From assembly GCA_019411365.1 (NCBI GenBank), contig DXQT01000001.1, positions 133,860 to 197,859 of the forward strand: 64,000 bases of DNA, given 5' to 3'. Position numbers and translations under genes: made by a program. A model generated the notes under the pieces. The model did not search any database. It saw nothing but the letters and a program-made list of their open reading frames with translations, and was not told the DNA's origin. Within the stretch, counting starts at the first letter, position 1. Each line of letters opens with the position of its first letter. Shown here piece after piece: positions 23,518-32,284 of the stretch. The stretch is from Roseburia sp. GTDB lineage: Bacteria > Bacillota_A > Clostridia > Lachnospirales > Lachnospiraceae.

Positions 23518-24537
23518 TTATTCCTTCTCTTTCACATACACCGTCATGCGTTCCTTTGTTCCATCCTCACTGGCGTAGACATAAGACCTGCCAGCTGCTT
23601 TCGCAGTGATAACCCCGTTTGCATCTACCGACACCACATTGGAGTTAGAGCAGGAATACGCCGGCTGATTGCCGGAAGATACCGTCGCATTTACTCTTGC
23701 ACGTTCCCCCGGATGAAGTGTAATCGTCGTCTGCTCAAATGTAATCTTTGGAGATCTGACCGTCACTTCACAATTTTTGCTGACTCCATCTACGGTTACA
23801 GTAATGACTGCCGTTCCATGTTTGACCGCGGTTACTTTTCCTGTTTCATCCACAGTCGCCACACTTTTTTTGTTGGTTTTCCACACTGGTGTTGTTTTTG
23901 ATGTGGAAGATACCTTAAGTTTATACTTTTCCCGTCTGTATAACGAGATTTTAGACGGCATCAGGCGGACTGTCGGACTTTTTACTGTCACTTTACAATT
24001 CACAGATGTACCGTCAACCTTTGCAGTAACCGTAGTTGTTCCCGGCTTCTTTGCTGTTACTTTTCCATTTTCACTTACCGATGCAATGCTTGTCTTTGCC
24101 GACTTCCACGTTACCTTATGCCCGGTGGATGAGGCTGCCGTAAGCACTGCACTTTCCCCATTTTCCAATATCAGGCTGGTCTTATTTAAGGTAACTTTTG
24201 TCTTTGTGACAGTAACCTTACAGCTTGCCTCCGCATTTTTTGTTTTTGCCGTAATCGTCGCACTTCCCGCCTTTTTTGCGGTGATTTTTCCGTAGGTATT
24301 AACCGATACGACCTTTGAATCACTGGATGTAAATGTCGGTTTTTTACTGCCGGATGAAACCACAGACAGACAATAAGTGTCCCCTGTTTTTAATGTTTTT
24401 TCATATGCACTTAAGAAAATGAACCCATATCCTGAGGCTGCATATACTTCTACTTTCTGATACTCTGAAATAAAAAGCATGGAAACCATGCAGAGGATGG
24501 CTAATGCCACCCGGATGACTTTTTTTCCTGATTTCAT
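23518..24537 (-). CDS. Secreted protein with four bacterial Ig-like (Big_2) domains
   Basis: A 339-residue exported protein. The signal peptide covers about residues 1-34 (KKVIRVALAILCMVSMLFIS, with a VYA cleavage site). Four Big_2 repeats of about 75 residues follow, each with the pattern LKxGxxxxLxxxSS, VTWKSxxxSVASVxxxGKVTAKxxGTxxVTA and a closing CKVTV strand. There is no LPXTG motif, SLH domain or membrane tail, so it is probably released or held non-covalently. Big_2 modules are common in adhesins and surface proteins; no catalytic module is fused. The ATG at 24537 has GGGGGA 8 nt ahead and is preferred over an upstream TTG. Confidence 0.9.
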   Translation of the reverse strand: MKSGKKVIRVALAILCMVSMLFISEYQKVEVYAASGYGFIFLSAYEKTLKTGDTYCLSVVSSGSKKPTFTSSDSKVVSVNTYGKITAKKAGSATITAKTKNAEASCKVTVTKTKVTLNKTSLILENGESAVLTAASSTGHKVTWKSAKTSIASVSENGKVTAKKPGTTTVTAKVDGTSVNCKVTVKSPTVRLMPSKISLYRREKYKLKVSSTSKTTPVWKTNKKSVATVDETGKVTAVKHGTAVITVTVDGVSKNCEVTVRSPKITFEQTTITLHPGERARVNATVSSGNQPAYSCSNSNVVSVDANGVITAKAAGRSYVYASEDGTKERMTVYVKEKE

Positions 24538-24655
24538 AGATATTTCCCCCAATCCTTCTCTGATTAATAGATGATATATTTCACAGATAAACCTGTTTTT
24601 GCGGACAGATATCTGTCATCAAAACCATCTATTTTTTCGGATGGCGGGAATCGTA

Positions 24656-24700
24656 CAAAAGAAAAGACTCTCCGGCGCATTTTCCCCACCAAAGAGCCTT
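24656..24700 (-). terminator. Terminator of the iron transporter operon
   Basis: On the minus strand AAGGCTCT (24693-24700) pairs with AGAGTCTT (24664-24671; one G:U) and is followed by a T-rich run TTTTCTTTT. It lies 45 bp after the last gene of the ABC operon. Confidence 0.65.
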
Positions 24701-24744
24701 AATATTAAATTATCATAGTCAATTACGGTTGTAAATCGAACAAA

Positions 24745-25545
24745 TCATAAAGTTTTTATAACTCTGTCAAATTCCATACAGATCGGGTATCCTCCATCAC
24801 TCATCACCAGTTTTGCATCAATCCCATAAATTTCCCGGATATTTTCCCTCGTGATCACATCTGCCGGTCTTCCCTCACAGACAACCTTACCATTTTTCAG
24901 TCCAATAATGTGATCTGCAAAGCGGCAGGCTTCGTTTAAGTCATGCAGCACCATCACGATTGTGAGCTGTTTTTCCCGGTTCATGCGCTCTAAAAGCTGC
25001 AGCACATCCAGCTGATATGCCATATCCAGATATGTCGTCGGCTCATCAAGCAAGATCATTTCTGTCTCCTGCGCAAGTGTCATAGCGATCCATGCGCGCT
25101 GTCTCTGTCCGCCGGATAATTCTGTCACAAGGCGGCCTGAAATATCTGTCAGTCCTGTTTTTTCAAGCGCCCAGTCCACCTGCTCTATGTCGTGGCGGCT
25201 CATACCTCCAATCGCTTTGCGGTAAGGAAAACGTCCGTAGGAAACCAGTTCACGGACAGTAATTGTATCCGGACAGGTCGGAGTCTGCGGGAGGACAGCA
25301 ACTTTTTTGGCGATATATTCTGCTTTTTCTTTGCAAAGATCCATTCCATCAATCCTGACTTCTCCCCGTTTTGCGGGCAAAATTCTTGAAATCACTTTTA
25401 ACAGTGTAGATTTCCCACAGCCGTTTGCACCGATGATGATCGTGATTTTTCCCTTTGGTATTTTTAAATTCATATCCTCTATGATCATGCGGTCCTCATA
25501 TGCCGCCCAGAGTCCTTTTACCTCTATTGCATTTATTGTTTCCAT
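24745..25545 (-). CDS. Iron-complex ABC transporter ATP-binding protein (FecE/FepC type)
   Basis: A 266-residue ATPase powering import of an iron-siderophore or haem-like chelate. Walker A GANGCGKSTLL, signature LSGGQRQRAWIAMTLAQ, Walker B MILLDEPTTYLDMAYQLDVL and the switch segment MVLHDLNEACRFADH are all intact and typical of the FecE/FhuC branch. It is the last of four same-strand genes (binding protein, two permeases, ATPase), 7 bp after the second permease. Confidence 0.95.
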   Translation of the reverse strand: METINAIEVKGLWAAYEDRMIIEDMNLKIPKGKITIIIGANGCGKSTLLKVISRILPAKRGEVRIDGMDLCKEKAEYIAKKVAVLPQTPTCPDTITVRELVSYGRFPYRKAIGGMSRHDIEQVDWALEKTGLTDISGRLVTELSGGQRQRAWIAMTLAQETEMILLDEPTTYLDMAYQLDVLQLLERMNREKQLTIVMVLHDLNEACRFADHIIGLKNGKVVCEGRPADVITRENIREIYGIDAKLVMSDGGYPICMEFDRVIKTL

Positions 25546-25552
25546 ATCCTCG

Positions 25553-26563
25553 CTACTCCTTCCACATCAGGTATACAAAATACGGTACACCAACCAGCGA
25601 CACCGCAATTCCCGCCGGGATTTCGATTGGTGAAAATAAATTTCTTGCGACCGTATCTGCAAAAATCAGCATGACTGCAGCGATCAAAGACGCAAGAAGC
25701 AGTGATACCCGGTGTCCGTTTCCAACGATCTTTTTTGCTGCATGCGGCGCAAGCAGTCCGACAAAGCCGATATTTCCGGCAAATGCAGTCGATGCACCTG
25801 CAAGAATAACTGCACAGAGCAACATTTTTTTCCGTTCACGCTCGATGGAAATTCCCCAGCCAATCGCCGTTTCATCCGAAAAACTTAACGCGTCCAACAT
25901 TCGTCCTTTATAAAAAATATATGCACCACCAAGTAAAATCACAGGTACCAAAGCTCTGACGTATGCCCATCCCGCTCCCCAGAGTGAGCCGGACGTCCAT
26001 ATCATTACCCGGTTATAATCCCCAGGACCTCCCTTGAACATAAAAAAAGTGATAAATGCATTTAGTCCGGCATTGATCCCAATTCCGGTCAAAAGCAGAC
26101 GTTTTGGTTTTAATCCTTTCCTGCTGGAGAGAAAATAAATGCAAAATGCCGCTGCAAGTGCCCCTGAAATTGCCATCAGTGGAAGCAGGTAAATAGAAAA
26201 TGTCCCAAGTTCACTGAAATATGCGTTCGTCTGAAACTGGATAAACAACACTGCTGCCGTTGCACCGCCCGCATTGATGCCAATGATTCCCGGGTCAGCA
26301 AGCTCATTCCTTGTCATTGTCTGTAAAACACCGCCCGATATCGCAAGCCCTGCCGCCACAAAAATACCAAGCAGGATACGCGGTAAACGGATTCCAAAAA
26401 TTGCCGTATTCTGTATTTTTGTTCCATTTCCAAGCAGCGTCGCAATGACTTCATGCACCGATATCTCATAACTGCCCCAGCAAAGTCCCAAGAGGATGGC
26501 ACAGAAAAATAATACGATCACGCACGCAAAAACTGCTGTTTTTCTTTTTTTCATACGCATCAT
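25553..26563 (-). CDS. Iron-complex ABC transporter permease (FecCD family)
   Basis: A 336-residue polytopic permease of the FecCD/BtuC family with about ten membrane helices. Signature segments are RLPRILLGIFVAAGLAISGGVLQ, RNELADPGIIGINAGGA, GASTAFAGNIGFVGLLAPHAAKK and EIPAGIAVSLVGVPYFVYL. It overlaps the upstream permease gene by 4 bp (ATGA), so translation is coupled, and it would pair with that protein as a heterodimer. Confidence 0.95.
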   Translation of the reverse strand: MMRMKKRKTAVFACVIVLFFCAILLGLCWGSYEISVHEVIATLLGNGTKIQNTAIFGIRLPRILLGIFVAAGLAISGGVLQTMTRNELADPGIIGINAGGATAAVLFIQFQTNAYFSELGTFSIYLLPLMAISGALAAAFCIYFLSSRKGLKPKRLLLTGIGINAGLNAFITFFMFKGGPGDYNRVMIWTSGSLWGAGWAYVRALVPVILLGGAYIFYKGRMLDALSFSDETAIGWGISIERERKKMLLCAVILAGASTAFAGNIGFVGLLAPHAAKKIVGNGHRVSLLLASLIAAVMLIFADTVARNLFSPIEIPAGIAVSLVGVPYFVYLMWKE

Positions 26564-27555
26564 CCCCGCTCCTTTCCCGCCATGTATAAAAAGAATGGCA
26601 CTCCAAGCATTGCTGTAAAAATTCCAATCGGTACCTCATATGGCTGATAGATCATGCGCGCTGCAATATCCGCATAAGTTAAAAGTACGGCTCCGCACAG
26701 AAAACTAAGCGGAATTACCCGCCTGTAATCTGTGCCTGCAAACAGCCTTATCGTCTGTGGAATCATAAGTCCGACAAAACCTATTGTTTTTCCCACCACC
26801 ACTGCTGCCGCACATAACGGAATCATCAAAAGAATTGTGATAAAACGCACCCTCTGCGGATGGATACCAAGTCCGGTTGCCATATCATCTCCGAGACTGA
26901 TCACATTAATTTTCGGTGCAAGGAGCACTGCTGCCAGAAATCCCGGTATCCCTGCCGCTAAAATAATTTTTACATCCAGCCACGTTGCCCCGCGAAATCC
27001 ACCGGATACCCAGAATCCAACCATCTGTGACTGGTTCGACAAAAGCCCCGCTACCGAAGTGAGTGCCGTAAAAAAAGTACTCATTGCCGTTCCCGCTAAA
27101 AGTAATTTTGTGATACTTAAATTTCCCGGATTTTTCATGGTAAATATAAGTACAAGCACGCCGGAAAAAAACGCTCCAAGCAATGCTGCAAGCAGCGTAT
27201 TTCCCGCAGTTGCACCAACTCCCGACGCATAAAGAAGGGCGACAAAAAGCGTCGCCCCCTGACTGATCCCCAGCAGTGACGGTTCCGCAATCGGATTTCG
27301 CGTCACCCCCTGCATCATTGCTCCGGTCATTCCAAGGATACCGCCTGTCACCAGTACACAGATCACCCTCGGAAGCCGTACGTCGCGGATCATCATATCC
27401 GTAAGAGATCCTGTATTATGAAAAATGCCATTCCAGATATCCACCGGCAGAATCTTCATTGCGCCCATACAGACTGCAAGCAAAACTCCCAGTATCAGCA
27501 GACAGACACCTGCAATCGTAACACCCCAGGTCCGCTTAATTCTTTGCCGTTCCAT
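26560..27555 (-). CDS. Iron-complex ABC transporter permease (FecCD family)
   Basis: A 331-residue FecCD permease, partner of the next gene. Signatures: RDVRLPRVICVLVTGGILGMTGAMMQ, RNPIAEPSLLGISQGATL, VGKTIGFVGLMIPQTIRLFAG and YEVPIGIFTAMLGVPFFLYM. Its start lies 20 bp inside the 3' end of the binding-protein gene, with GGAG 8 nt ahead of the ATG, a tightly packed operon. Confidence 0.95.
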   Translation of the reverse strand: MERQRIKRTWGVTIAGVCLLILGVLLAVCMGAMKILPVDIWNGIFHNTGSLTDMMIRDVRLPRVICVLVTGGILGMTGAMMQGVTRNPIAEPSLLGISQGATLFVALLYASGVGATAGNTLLAALLGAFFSGVLVLIFTMKNPGNLSITKLLLAGTAMSTFFTALTSVAGLLSNQSQMVGFWVSGGFRGATWLDVKIILAAGIPGFLAAVLLAPKINVISLGDDMATGLGIHPQRVRFITILLMIPLCAAAVVVGKTIGFVGLMIPQTIRLFAGTDYRRVIPLSFLCGAVLLTYADIAARMIYQPYEVPIGIFTAMLGVPFFLYMAGKERG

Positions 27556-28585
27556 CTAACATCTCCAAAATCTCATCTAAAAGCAGCTCACGTCCGATCG
27601 GACTGTAACCCTGATTAAAATACGGTGATGCCGGAAGTTCTACCACCTGTCCGCTCTGTACTGCCGGCAGACTGTTCCAGACTGCATTCTGGTCAAGTTC
27701 TGCTTTGTCTTCATCCGTTGCCATCAGGAAAATATAATCTGCTCCGATCGATGCCAGACCTTCATACGTTACGACCGGCAGGGAAATATCACTCTGCTCC
27801 GGCAGACCTTCCGGTTTTGCAAGTTCCATATCTTCATAAAGCACACTTCCAAATCCGGCACCTGTGAATACAAAGAACTGTCCACCGCTTGCTAAAAATG
27901 ACAGATAACTGGTATCCTCTCCATACGCAGCACGAACTGCTTCTCCTGCTTCTTTCGCCTTCTCTTCATATGCACTGATCCACTGATCTGCCGCATCCTC
28001 TCTGCCAAATACCTGTGCAAGCGTGCGGATATCTTCTTTCCAGTTCAGCGCTTCTAACTGGATCATGACTGTCGGTGCGATCTCAGAAAGCTGGTCATAC
28101 ATTTTTTCCTGAACCGTGGAAATGATGATCAGGTCAGGGGCTAAATTCATAACTGCCTCAATATCCATCGTATCCTGCATACTGTAACCTAAAATTTCAG
28201 CTCCCTGTAATGTATCCTCAAGATAGGTTGGGAATTTTGTATAGTCATAAGCATCACTGTTTGCGGTTCCCACAACGGAATAGCCAAGGATCGATAAGAT
28301 ATCACTGTTGCCGCTTAAATCTACGATCCTCTGAGGATCTGCCGGAATCTCCACCTCACCGCGGACGTCCGTCACAATAATTGTCTCACCATTTTGTCCT
28401 TCCCCGGTTATCTGCGCTTCACTCTCCGGTACTGCGGATGCCTGATCCTCTGTACTCTCCTGCACCGTATTTGTGTTACTTCCTGTGTTTCCATTTGCGT
28501 TGCTGCCTGTATTCCCACATCCCGCTAACAGGGTGATGGTAAGCATACCTGCCGTGATAATGGAAAATAAATGATTTTTTTTCAT
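27536..28585 (-). CDS. Iron-complex ABC transporter substrate-binding lipoprotein
   Basis: A 349-residue lipoprotein of the FecB/FhuD class. The signal peptide FSIITAGMLTITLLAGC ends in lipobox LAGC, then an Asn/Gly/Ser-rich linker. The binding domain shows VTDVRGEVEIPADPQRIVDLSGN, LGYSVVGTANSDAYD, IEAVMNLAPDLIIIST and YEGLASIGADYIFLMAT, as expected for siderophore binding proteins. It is the first gene of the operon and is preceded by repeated operator-like sequences shared with the divergent AraC regulator. Confidence 0.95.
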   Translation of the reverse strand: MKKNHLFSIITAGMLTITLLAGCGNTGSNANGNTGSNTNTVQESTEDQASAVPESEAQITGEGQNGETIIVTDVRGEVEIPADPQRIVDLSGNSDILSILGYSVVGTANSDAYDYTKFPTYLEDTLQGAEILGYSMQDTMDIEAVMNLAPDLIIISTVQEKMYDQLSEIAPTVMIQLEALNWKEDIRTLAQVFGREDAADQWISAYEEKAKEAGEAVRAAYGEDTSYLSFLASGGQFFVFTGAGFGSVLYEDMELAKPEGLPEQSDISLPVVTYEGLASIGADYIFLMATDEDKAELDQNAVWNSLPAVQSGQVVELPASPYFNQGYSPIGRELLLDEILEMLDGTAKN

Positions 28586-28621
28586 GTAAAAGTTCTCCTT
28601 TATGTTTTGTTTTCATTCTTC

Positions 28622-28722
28622 GCAAGTGTTTTGTCTGCAAACTGCAAGATATATTGCAAGTGTTAGTTTGCACTAACAAAAGTAAGTCTATTTTATCATG
28701 CATTTGATTGTTTGCAAGTGTT
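28622..28722. promoter_or_regulatory. Operator-like repeats between iron transporter and AraC regulator
   Basis: GCAAGTGTT occurs three times in the same orientation (28622-28630, 28656-28664, 28714-28722; the last two extended to TTGCAAGTGTT), as expected for AraC-type binding sites. Between them a palindrome TGTTAGT-TTGC-ACTAACA (28661-28678) overlaps the middle copy; it resembles a metalloregulator (DtxR/Fur-type) operator. On the minus strand TTGCAA (within the third copy) and TAAAAT are 16 bp apart and may be the transporter promoter. Confidence 0.6.
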
Positions 28723-28817
28723 GCATGGATATTGATAATTTTTGTTTAGCAAATGATTATTTTATTGCGGGAATGGGGAAAATGGGGTATAGAAATTAAG
28801 AAGGAGGTTTTTCTTAG

Positions 28818-29906
28818 ATGCTTGTTTCAAGTACAAATGAATTTCAGGCTTTTATGTTTGAACAGCTTCATTTCTTACCGGAAATGAATGGAAATTATAC
28901 CTGTTACAGTGACAGGGAACACCCGGAAGGTGGGTATTGCTGTATTTATTGCCGCGAGGGGTGTTATCAGCTTGGGATTGCGGATTATACGATTCCGGAG
29001 GATTTTTCGGTTTCTTTTCAGAATCCTGCGAGGCAGCTTCGGTTTGGGGTAATGCTTTCCGGGAAGACGCATTTTAAGCTTTATCAAAAGGATGCGGCTT
29101 CTTTTACACCTTCTTCTTTTATTGTGCTGGAGGAAAATATCAAAGGCCAGCAGGCATGGCGCGCCGGGGACCATTTTCACGGACTGGAACTGACGGTTTC
29201 GGCTGATTTTGTAGAAAATATTCTTCATCCTGTTTTTCCTGACTGTGTCAGTCTGTCCGCGTTTGAGACGAATTATACCTATAAGATGCTCCCCGCCGGC
29301 GTGCTCAATCTGCTGAACCAGATGCATTTTCTGCATGAAAAGGATGCGCTCACACCACTGTATTTAGAAGGGCTGATCTTACAGTGTCTCGCTCTGCTTG
29401 CGGAAGAATTTGCGGAAAACTCATCTCATGTGATTGCACCCAAATCTGTTCCTGCTGGAACTTTGCCTGCAACATCTGTGCGGACCGCAATAAATAAAGC
29501 TGGTCAACAACATATTCCACATGGCAAAGTAATGCACACAATAAAAGTCAGCGATACAAGAACGATTACGCTCTCGACCGCTGACCTTTCTGCTGTGCAC
29601 CTCGCACACGATATTCTGACCGAACAATATAAAAACCCGCCCACCATCCATGAACTGAGTGAGCAGGTTTCTTTATCCATGCAAAAACTAAATTATGCGT
29701 TTCTCCACGAATACGACACGACCATTTCCGACTATATTATCTCTCTTAAGATGGAATATGGGGCAAAACTGTTAAGTGAAACCCTCCTTGGCGTCGATGA
29801 AATTGCATTACAGTGCGGTTATCATTACCCCGCTAATTTTATACGAATGTTTAAAAAATATTATGGGGTGACACCTTTGCAGTTTCGGAAATTCATCACC
29901 AGATAA
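28818..29906 (+). CDS. AraC-family transcriptional regulator
   Basis: A 362-residue regulator with an N-terminal ligand-binding half and a C-terminal double helix-turn-helix (LAHDILTEQYKNPPTIHELSEQ... then SDYIISLKMEYGAKLLSE, VDEIALQCGYHYPANFIRMFKKYYGVTPLQFRK, read in parts). This architecture resembles PchR/YbtA, which sense siderophores. It is divergent from the iron-chelate importer and separated by 232 bp carrying repeats, so it probably activates that operon. A GGAGG site precedes the ATG. Its 3' end overlaps lgt on the other strand by 46 bp. Confidence 0.92.
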   Translation: MLVSSTNEFQAFMFEQLHFLPEMNGNYTCYSDREHPEGGYCCIYCREGCYQLGIADYTIPEDFSVSFQNPARQLRFGVMLSGKTHFKLYQKDAASFTPSSFIVLEENIKGQQAWRAGDHFHGLELTVSADFVENILHPVFPDCVSLSAFETNYTYKMLPAGVLNLLNQMHFLHEKDALTPLYLEGLILQCLALLAEEFAENSSHVIAPKSVPAGTLPATSVRTAINKAGQQHIPHGKVMHTIKVSDTRTITLSTADLSAVHLAHDILTEQYKNPPTIHELSEQVSLSMQKLNYAFLHEYDTTISDYIISLKMEYGAKLLSETLLGVDEIALQCGYHYPANFIRMFKKYYGVTPLQFRKFITR

Positions 29907-30622
29907 AACACAACTCCCGCTGCCACAACTCCGATCGAAATGATCTGTGATGTGGAAAGCACTCCAATGCTTCCGCGGTAGTCGTTCCGGAAAAATTCAA
30001 TAATAAATCTTCCGATTCCGTAAAGCACCATATATCCTGCTGCGACCTGTCCCTCTTTCGGTTTTCTTCCCGCATAGAGCAGTAACAGTCCGCAGATCAG
30101 GAAATCTCCGGCAGATGACATCAGCTGTGTCGGCAGAAGTTTTACACCGTTCGGAGCAAAGTCGGAGTGGGTAAATGTGATGCTAAACCACGAATCCGTC
30201 TCCCTGCCGTAGCAGCAGCCTGCAAAGAAACAGCCGAGACGCCCGAATCCCTGTGCAAATGATACAGCAGGCATCACAAGATCAAAGTACGGCAGAAAAC
30301 GTTCTTTTTTGACACGGCAGTAGATGAAACTGGCCAGCGCACCGCCGATGATCCCGCCGTAAACAACGTATCCGTTTTTAAAGTTCCAGAGTATGGACGG
30401 ATCTTTTAAAATCTCCGGGATCTCTACAATATAATAGAGCAGCCTGCAGCCGATCATTCCACCGAAGATTGCGCAAAAGAAGATTCCATAGATAATATCC
30501 TCGTTCAAGCCACGTTTTTTTCCACGCTTTAAACACATCATAAGTGCCGCTGCAAAACCGATCGCAATCATAAGACCATACATATGAAATGTAACCGGTC
30601 CTATCTTTATATCATTAAACAT
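29861..30622 (-). CDS. lgt: Prolipoprotein diacylglyceryl transferase
   Basis: A 253-residue membrane enzyme that attaches diacylglycerol to the lipobox cysteine of prolipoproteins, for example those at 7429, 12961 and 28585. Features: MYGLMIAIGFAAALMMCLKRG, YGGIIGGALASFIYCRVKKE, the Lgt signature around GRLGCFFAGCCYGRETDSWF and GIGRFIIEFFRNDYRGS. The ATG at 30622 follows AAAGGA and the stop of the methyltransferase gene at 30642; an ATG at 30661 would overlap it. Ends 46 bp inside the convergent araC gene. Confidence 0.94.
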   Translation of the reverse strand: MFNDIKIGPVTFHMYGLMIAIGFAAALMMCLKRGKKRGLNEDIIYGIFFCAIFGGMIGCRLLYYIVEIPEILKDPSILWNFKNGYVVYGGIIGGALASFIYCRVKKERFLPYFDLVMPAVSFAQGFGRLGCFFAGCCYGRETDSWFSITFTHSDFAPNGVKLLPTQLMSSAGDFLICGLLLLYAGRKPKEGQVAAGYMVLYGIGRFIIEFFRNDYRGSIGVLSTSQIISIGVVAAGVVFYLVMNFRNCKGVTP

Positions 30623-30641
30623 ATATTTTAATTTATCCTTT

Positions 30642-31388
30642 CTAATACCCATAAATATCATAAATCTCGTCCGTGTACACGCCCTGTTCTTTATAAACGA
30701 TCAGCGGTTTTTCCACGGCAAGTCTTGATTTTCCACCGCGCAGCCCCTCGATCAGCACCATATTCGGTTCTTTATCCACGAACGGATAGACAAGCTGCAT
30801 GCGCTTCGGCTCGATCTTGTACTCGACCATTTTACTCATGATCTCTGCGAGACGGAACGGCCGGTGCACCATATAAAACCTGCCTCCCGGCACAAGCATT
30901 TTCGCGGTTTCCCGCAAAATATCATCCAGTGTACATAGCACTTCATGTCTGGCGATCGCCTTTGCCGCAGACAGCGAATTTTGTCCATGTGTCCCGATCA
31001 TATACGGCGGATTTGTGGTGATCACATCAAACGAAGATGCTCCAAATATCGCAGATGCCTCCTTGATATCTCCGGTCACGATCTCGATCTTATCCTCAAG
31101 ATGGTTATAGCACACGCTCCGGCGTGCCATATCCGCACTTTCTTCCTGGATCTCAAGCGCCTTAAAATCTTCTGCTTCTGTTTTGGCTTCCATCAGGATC
31201 GGGATAATTCCCGTACCGGTACCAAGATCGAGCACGCGCTCCCCTTTTTTTGCCTTTGCAAACCCGGAAAGCAAAACGGCATCCATCCCAAAACAGAACC
31301 TTTTCGGATCCTGAATGATAAAATAGCCGTTGCGATGCAGTTCATCAAGTCTCTCCTGTTCATAAACCAGATTATTTGGCATCGTCAA
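30642..31388 (-). CDS. tRNA1(Val) A37 N6-methyltransferase-like protein (TrmN6/YabB)
   Basis: A 248-residue class I SAM methyltransferase. RVLDLGTGTGIIPILMEAK binds SAM and VITTNPPYM is the amino-methylating NPPY motif. In B. subtilis the equivalent yabB follows ricT (yaaT) and yabA, as here without yabA. The initiation site is unclear: a TTG at 31388 lies 11 nt after GGAGG, an ATG at 31382 lies 17 nt after it. Overlaps the 3' end of ricT. Confidence 0.88.
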   Translation of the reverse strand: MTMPNNLVYEQERLDELHRNGYFIIQDPKRFCFGMDAVLLSGFAKAKKGERVLDLGTGTGIIPILMEAKTEAEDFKALEIQEESADMARRSVCYNHLEDKIEIVTGDIKEASAIFGASSFDVITTNPPYMIGTHGQNSLSAAKAIARHEVLCTLDDILRETAKMLVPGGRFYMVHRPFRLAEIMSKMVEYKIEPKRMQLVYPFVDKEPNMVLIEGLRGGKSRLAVEKPLIVYKEQGVYTDEIYDIYGY

Positions 31389-32283
31389 TTTTGGATTTTC
31401 CTCCCTTATCTTCTAATGCGGAAAGTTCCTTTAATTCCTGCGCAGTCAGCTTTACATGATCTCTTCTGCGTTTTGGCTTGAATTTCAGCTGATCCACAGA
31501 GTAATCACGGATTTCCTTTTCGTCATCCACTTCCACGAGTACTTTGACCATCTGGCGCAGTACACTGACGGAAGATACCTCTCCCTTTAAGCCATCATCC
31601 GTGGTCACATAATCCCCCACATTTGGCAGACGGCTGTTTAAATATTCATAAGTTTCTTCTTCATTTTTCAGACAGCACATCAGGCGTCCACAGACACCGG
31701 AAATCTTTGTCGGATTTAAGGACAGATTCTGCTCTTTTGCCATCTTGATGGATACCGGGACAAACTCGGAAAGATAGGAATGACAGCAAAGTTCTCTTCC
31801 ACAGATTCCAATCCCACCCATGATCTTTGTCTCATCACGGACACCGATCTGGCGCAGCTCGATTCTGGTACGGAAAACCGCTGCAAGATCTTTTACCAGC
31901 TCGCGGAAATCGATACGTCCGTCCGCCGTAAAATAAAAGAGCAGCTTATTATTGTCAAACGTGTACTCCGCCTCCACCAGCTTCATATCAAGCTTATGTT
32001 TTGCTATCTTTTCCAGGCAGATCTTAAATGCCTCTTTTTCTTTTTCACGGTTCTTTAATGCTGTCTTTTCATCTGCCTCCGTTGCAATACGGATGACCGG
32101 TTTTAACGGCTGGATCACGCTGTCATCATTCACTTCCCTTGTCGGTATCATGACTGTTCCCAGCTCCACACCACGCGCAGTTTCCACAATTACGTGCATT
32201 CCTGCAGTCAGATCCAGATTTCCCGGTCCGAAATAATAAATTTTACCGGCATTCCGGAAACGGACTCCTACTATTTTTATCAT
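31372..32283 (-). CDS. ricT: PSP1-domain protein RicT (YaaT)
   Basis: A 303-residue PSP1-domain protein. In B. subtilis RicT forms the Y-complex with RicA and RicF, binds Fe-S clusters and affects mRNA processing, competence and sporulation. Motifs: MIKIVGVRFRNAGKIYYFGPG, FRTRIELRQIGVRDETKIMGG, the cysteine segment GICGRELCCHSYLSEF, and SGVCGRLMCCLKNEEE. The start lies 1 bp after the holB stop. Full length apart from a short Lys-rich tail. Confidence 0.94.
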   Translation of the reverse strand: MIKIVGVRFRNAGKIYYFGPGNLDLTAGMHVIVETARGVELGTVMIPTREVNDDSVIQPLKPVIRIATEADEKTALKNREKEKEAFKICLEKIAKHKLDMKLVEAEYTFDNNKLLFYFTADGRIDFRELVKDLAAVFRTRIELRQIGVRDETKIMGGIGICGRELCCHSYLSEFVPVSIKMAKEQNLSLNPTKISGVCGRLMCCLKNEEETYEYLNSRLPNVGDYVTTDDGLKGEVSSVSVLRQMVKVLVEVDDEKEIRDYSVDQLKFKPKRRRDHVKLTAQELKELSALEDKGGKSKIDDAK

Positions 32284-32284
32284 G

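Noticed and set aside
23518..24537. CRISPR-like or DNA-level repeats
   Set aside because: The repetition is at the protein level (Big_2 domains); DNA units differ too much and there are no regular spacers. No CRISPR array was seen anywhere in the window.
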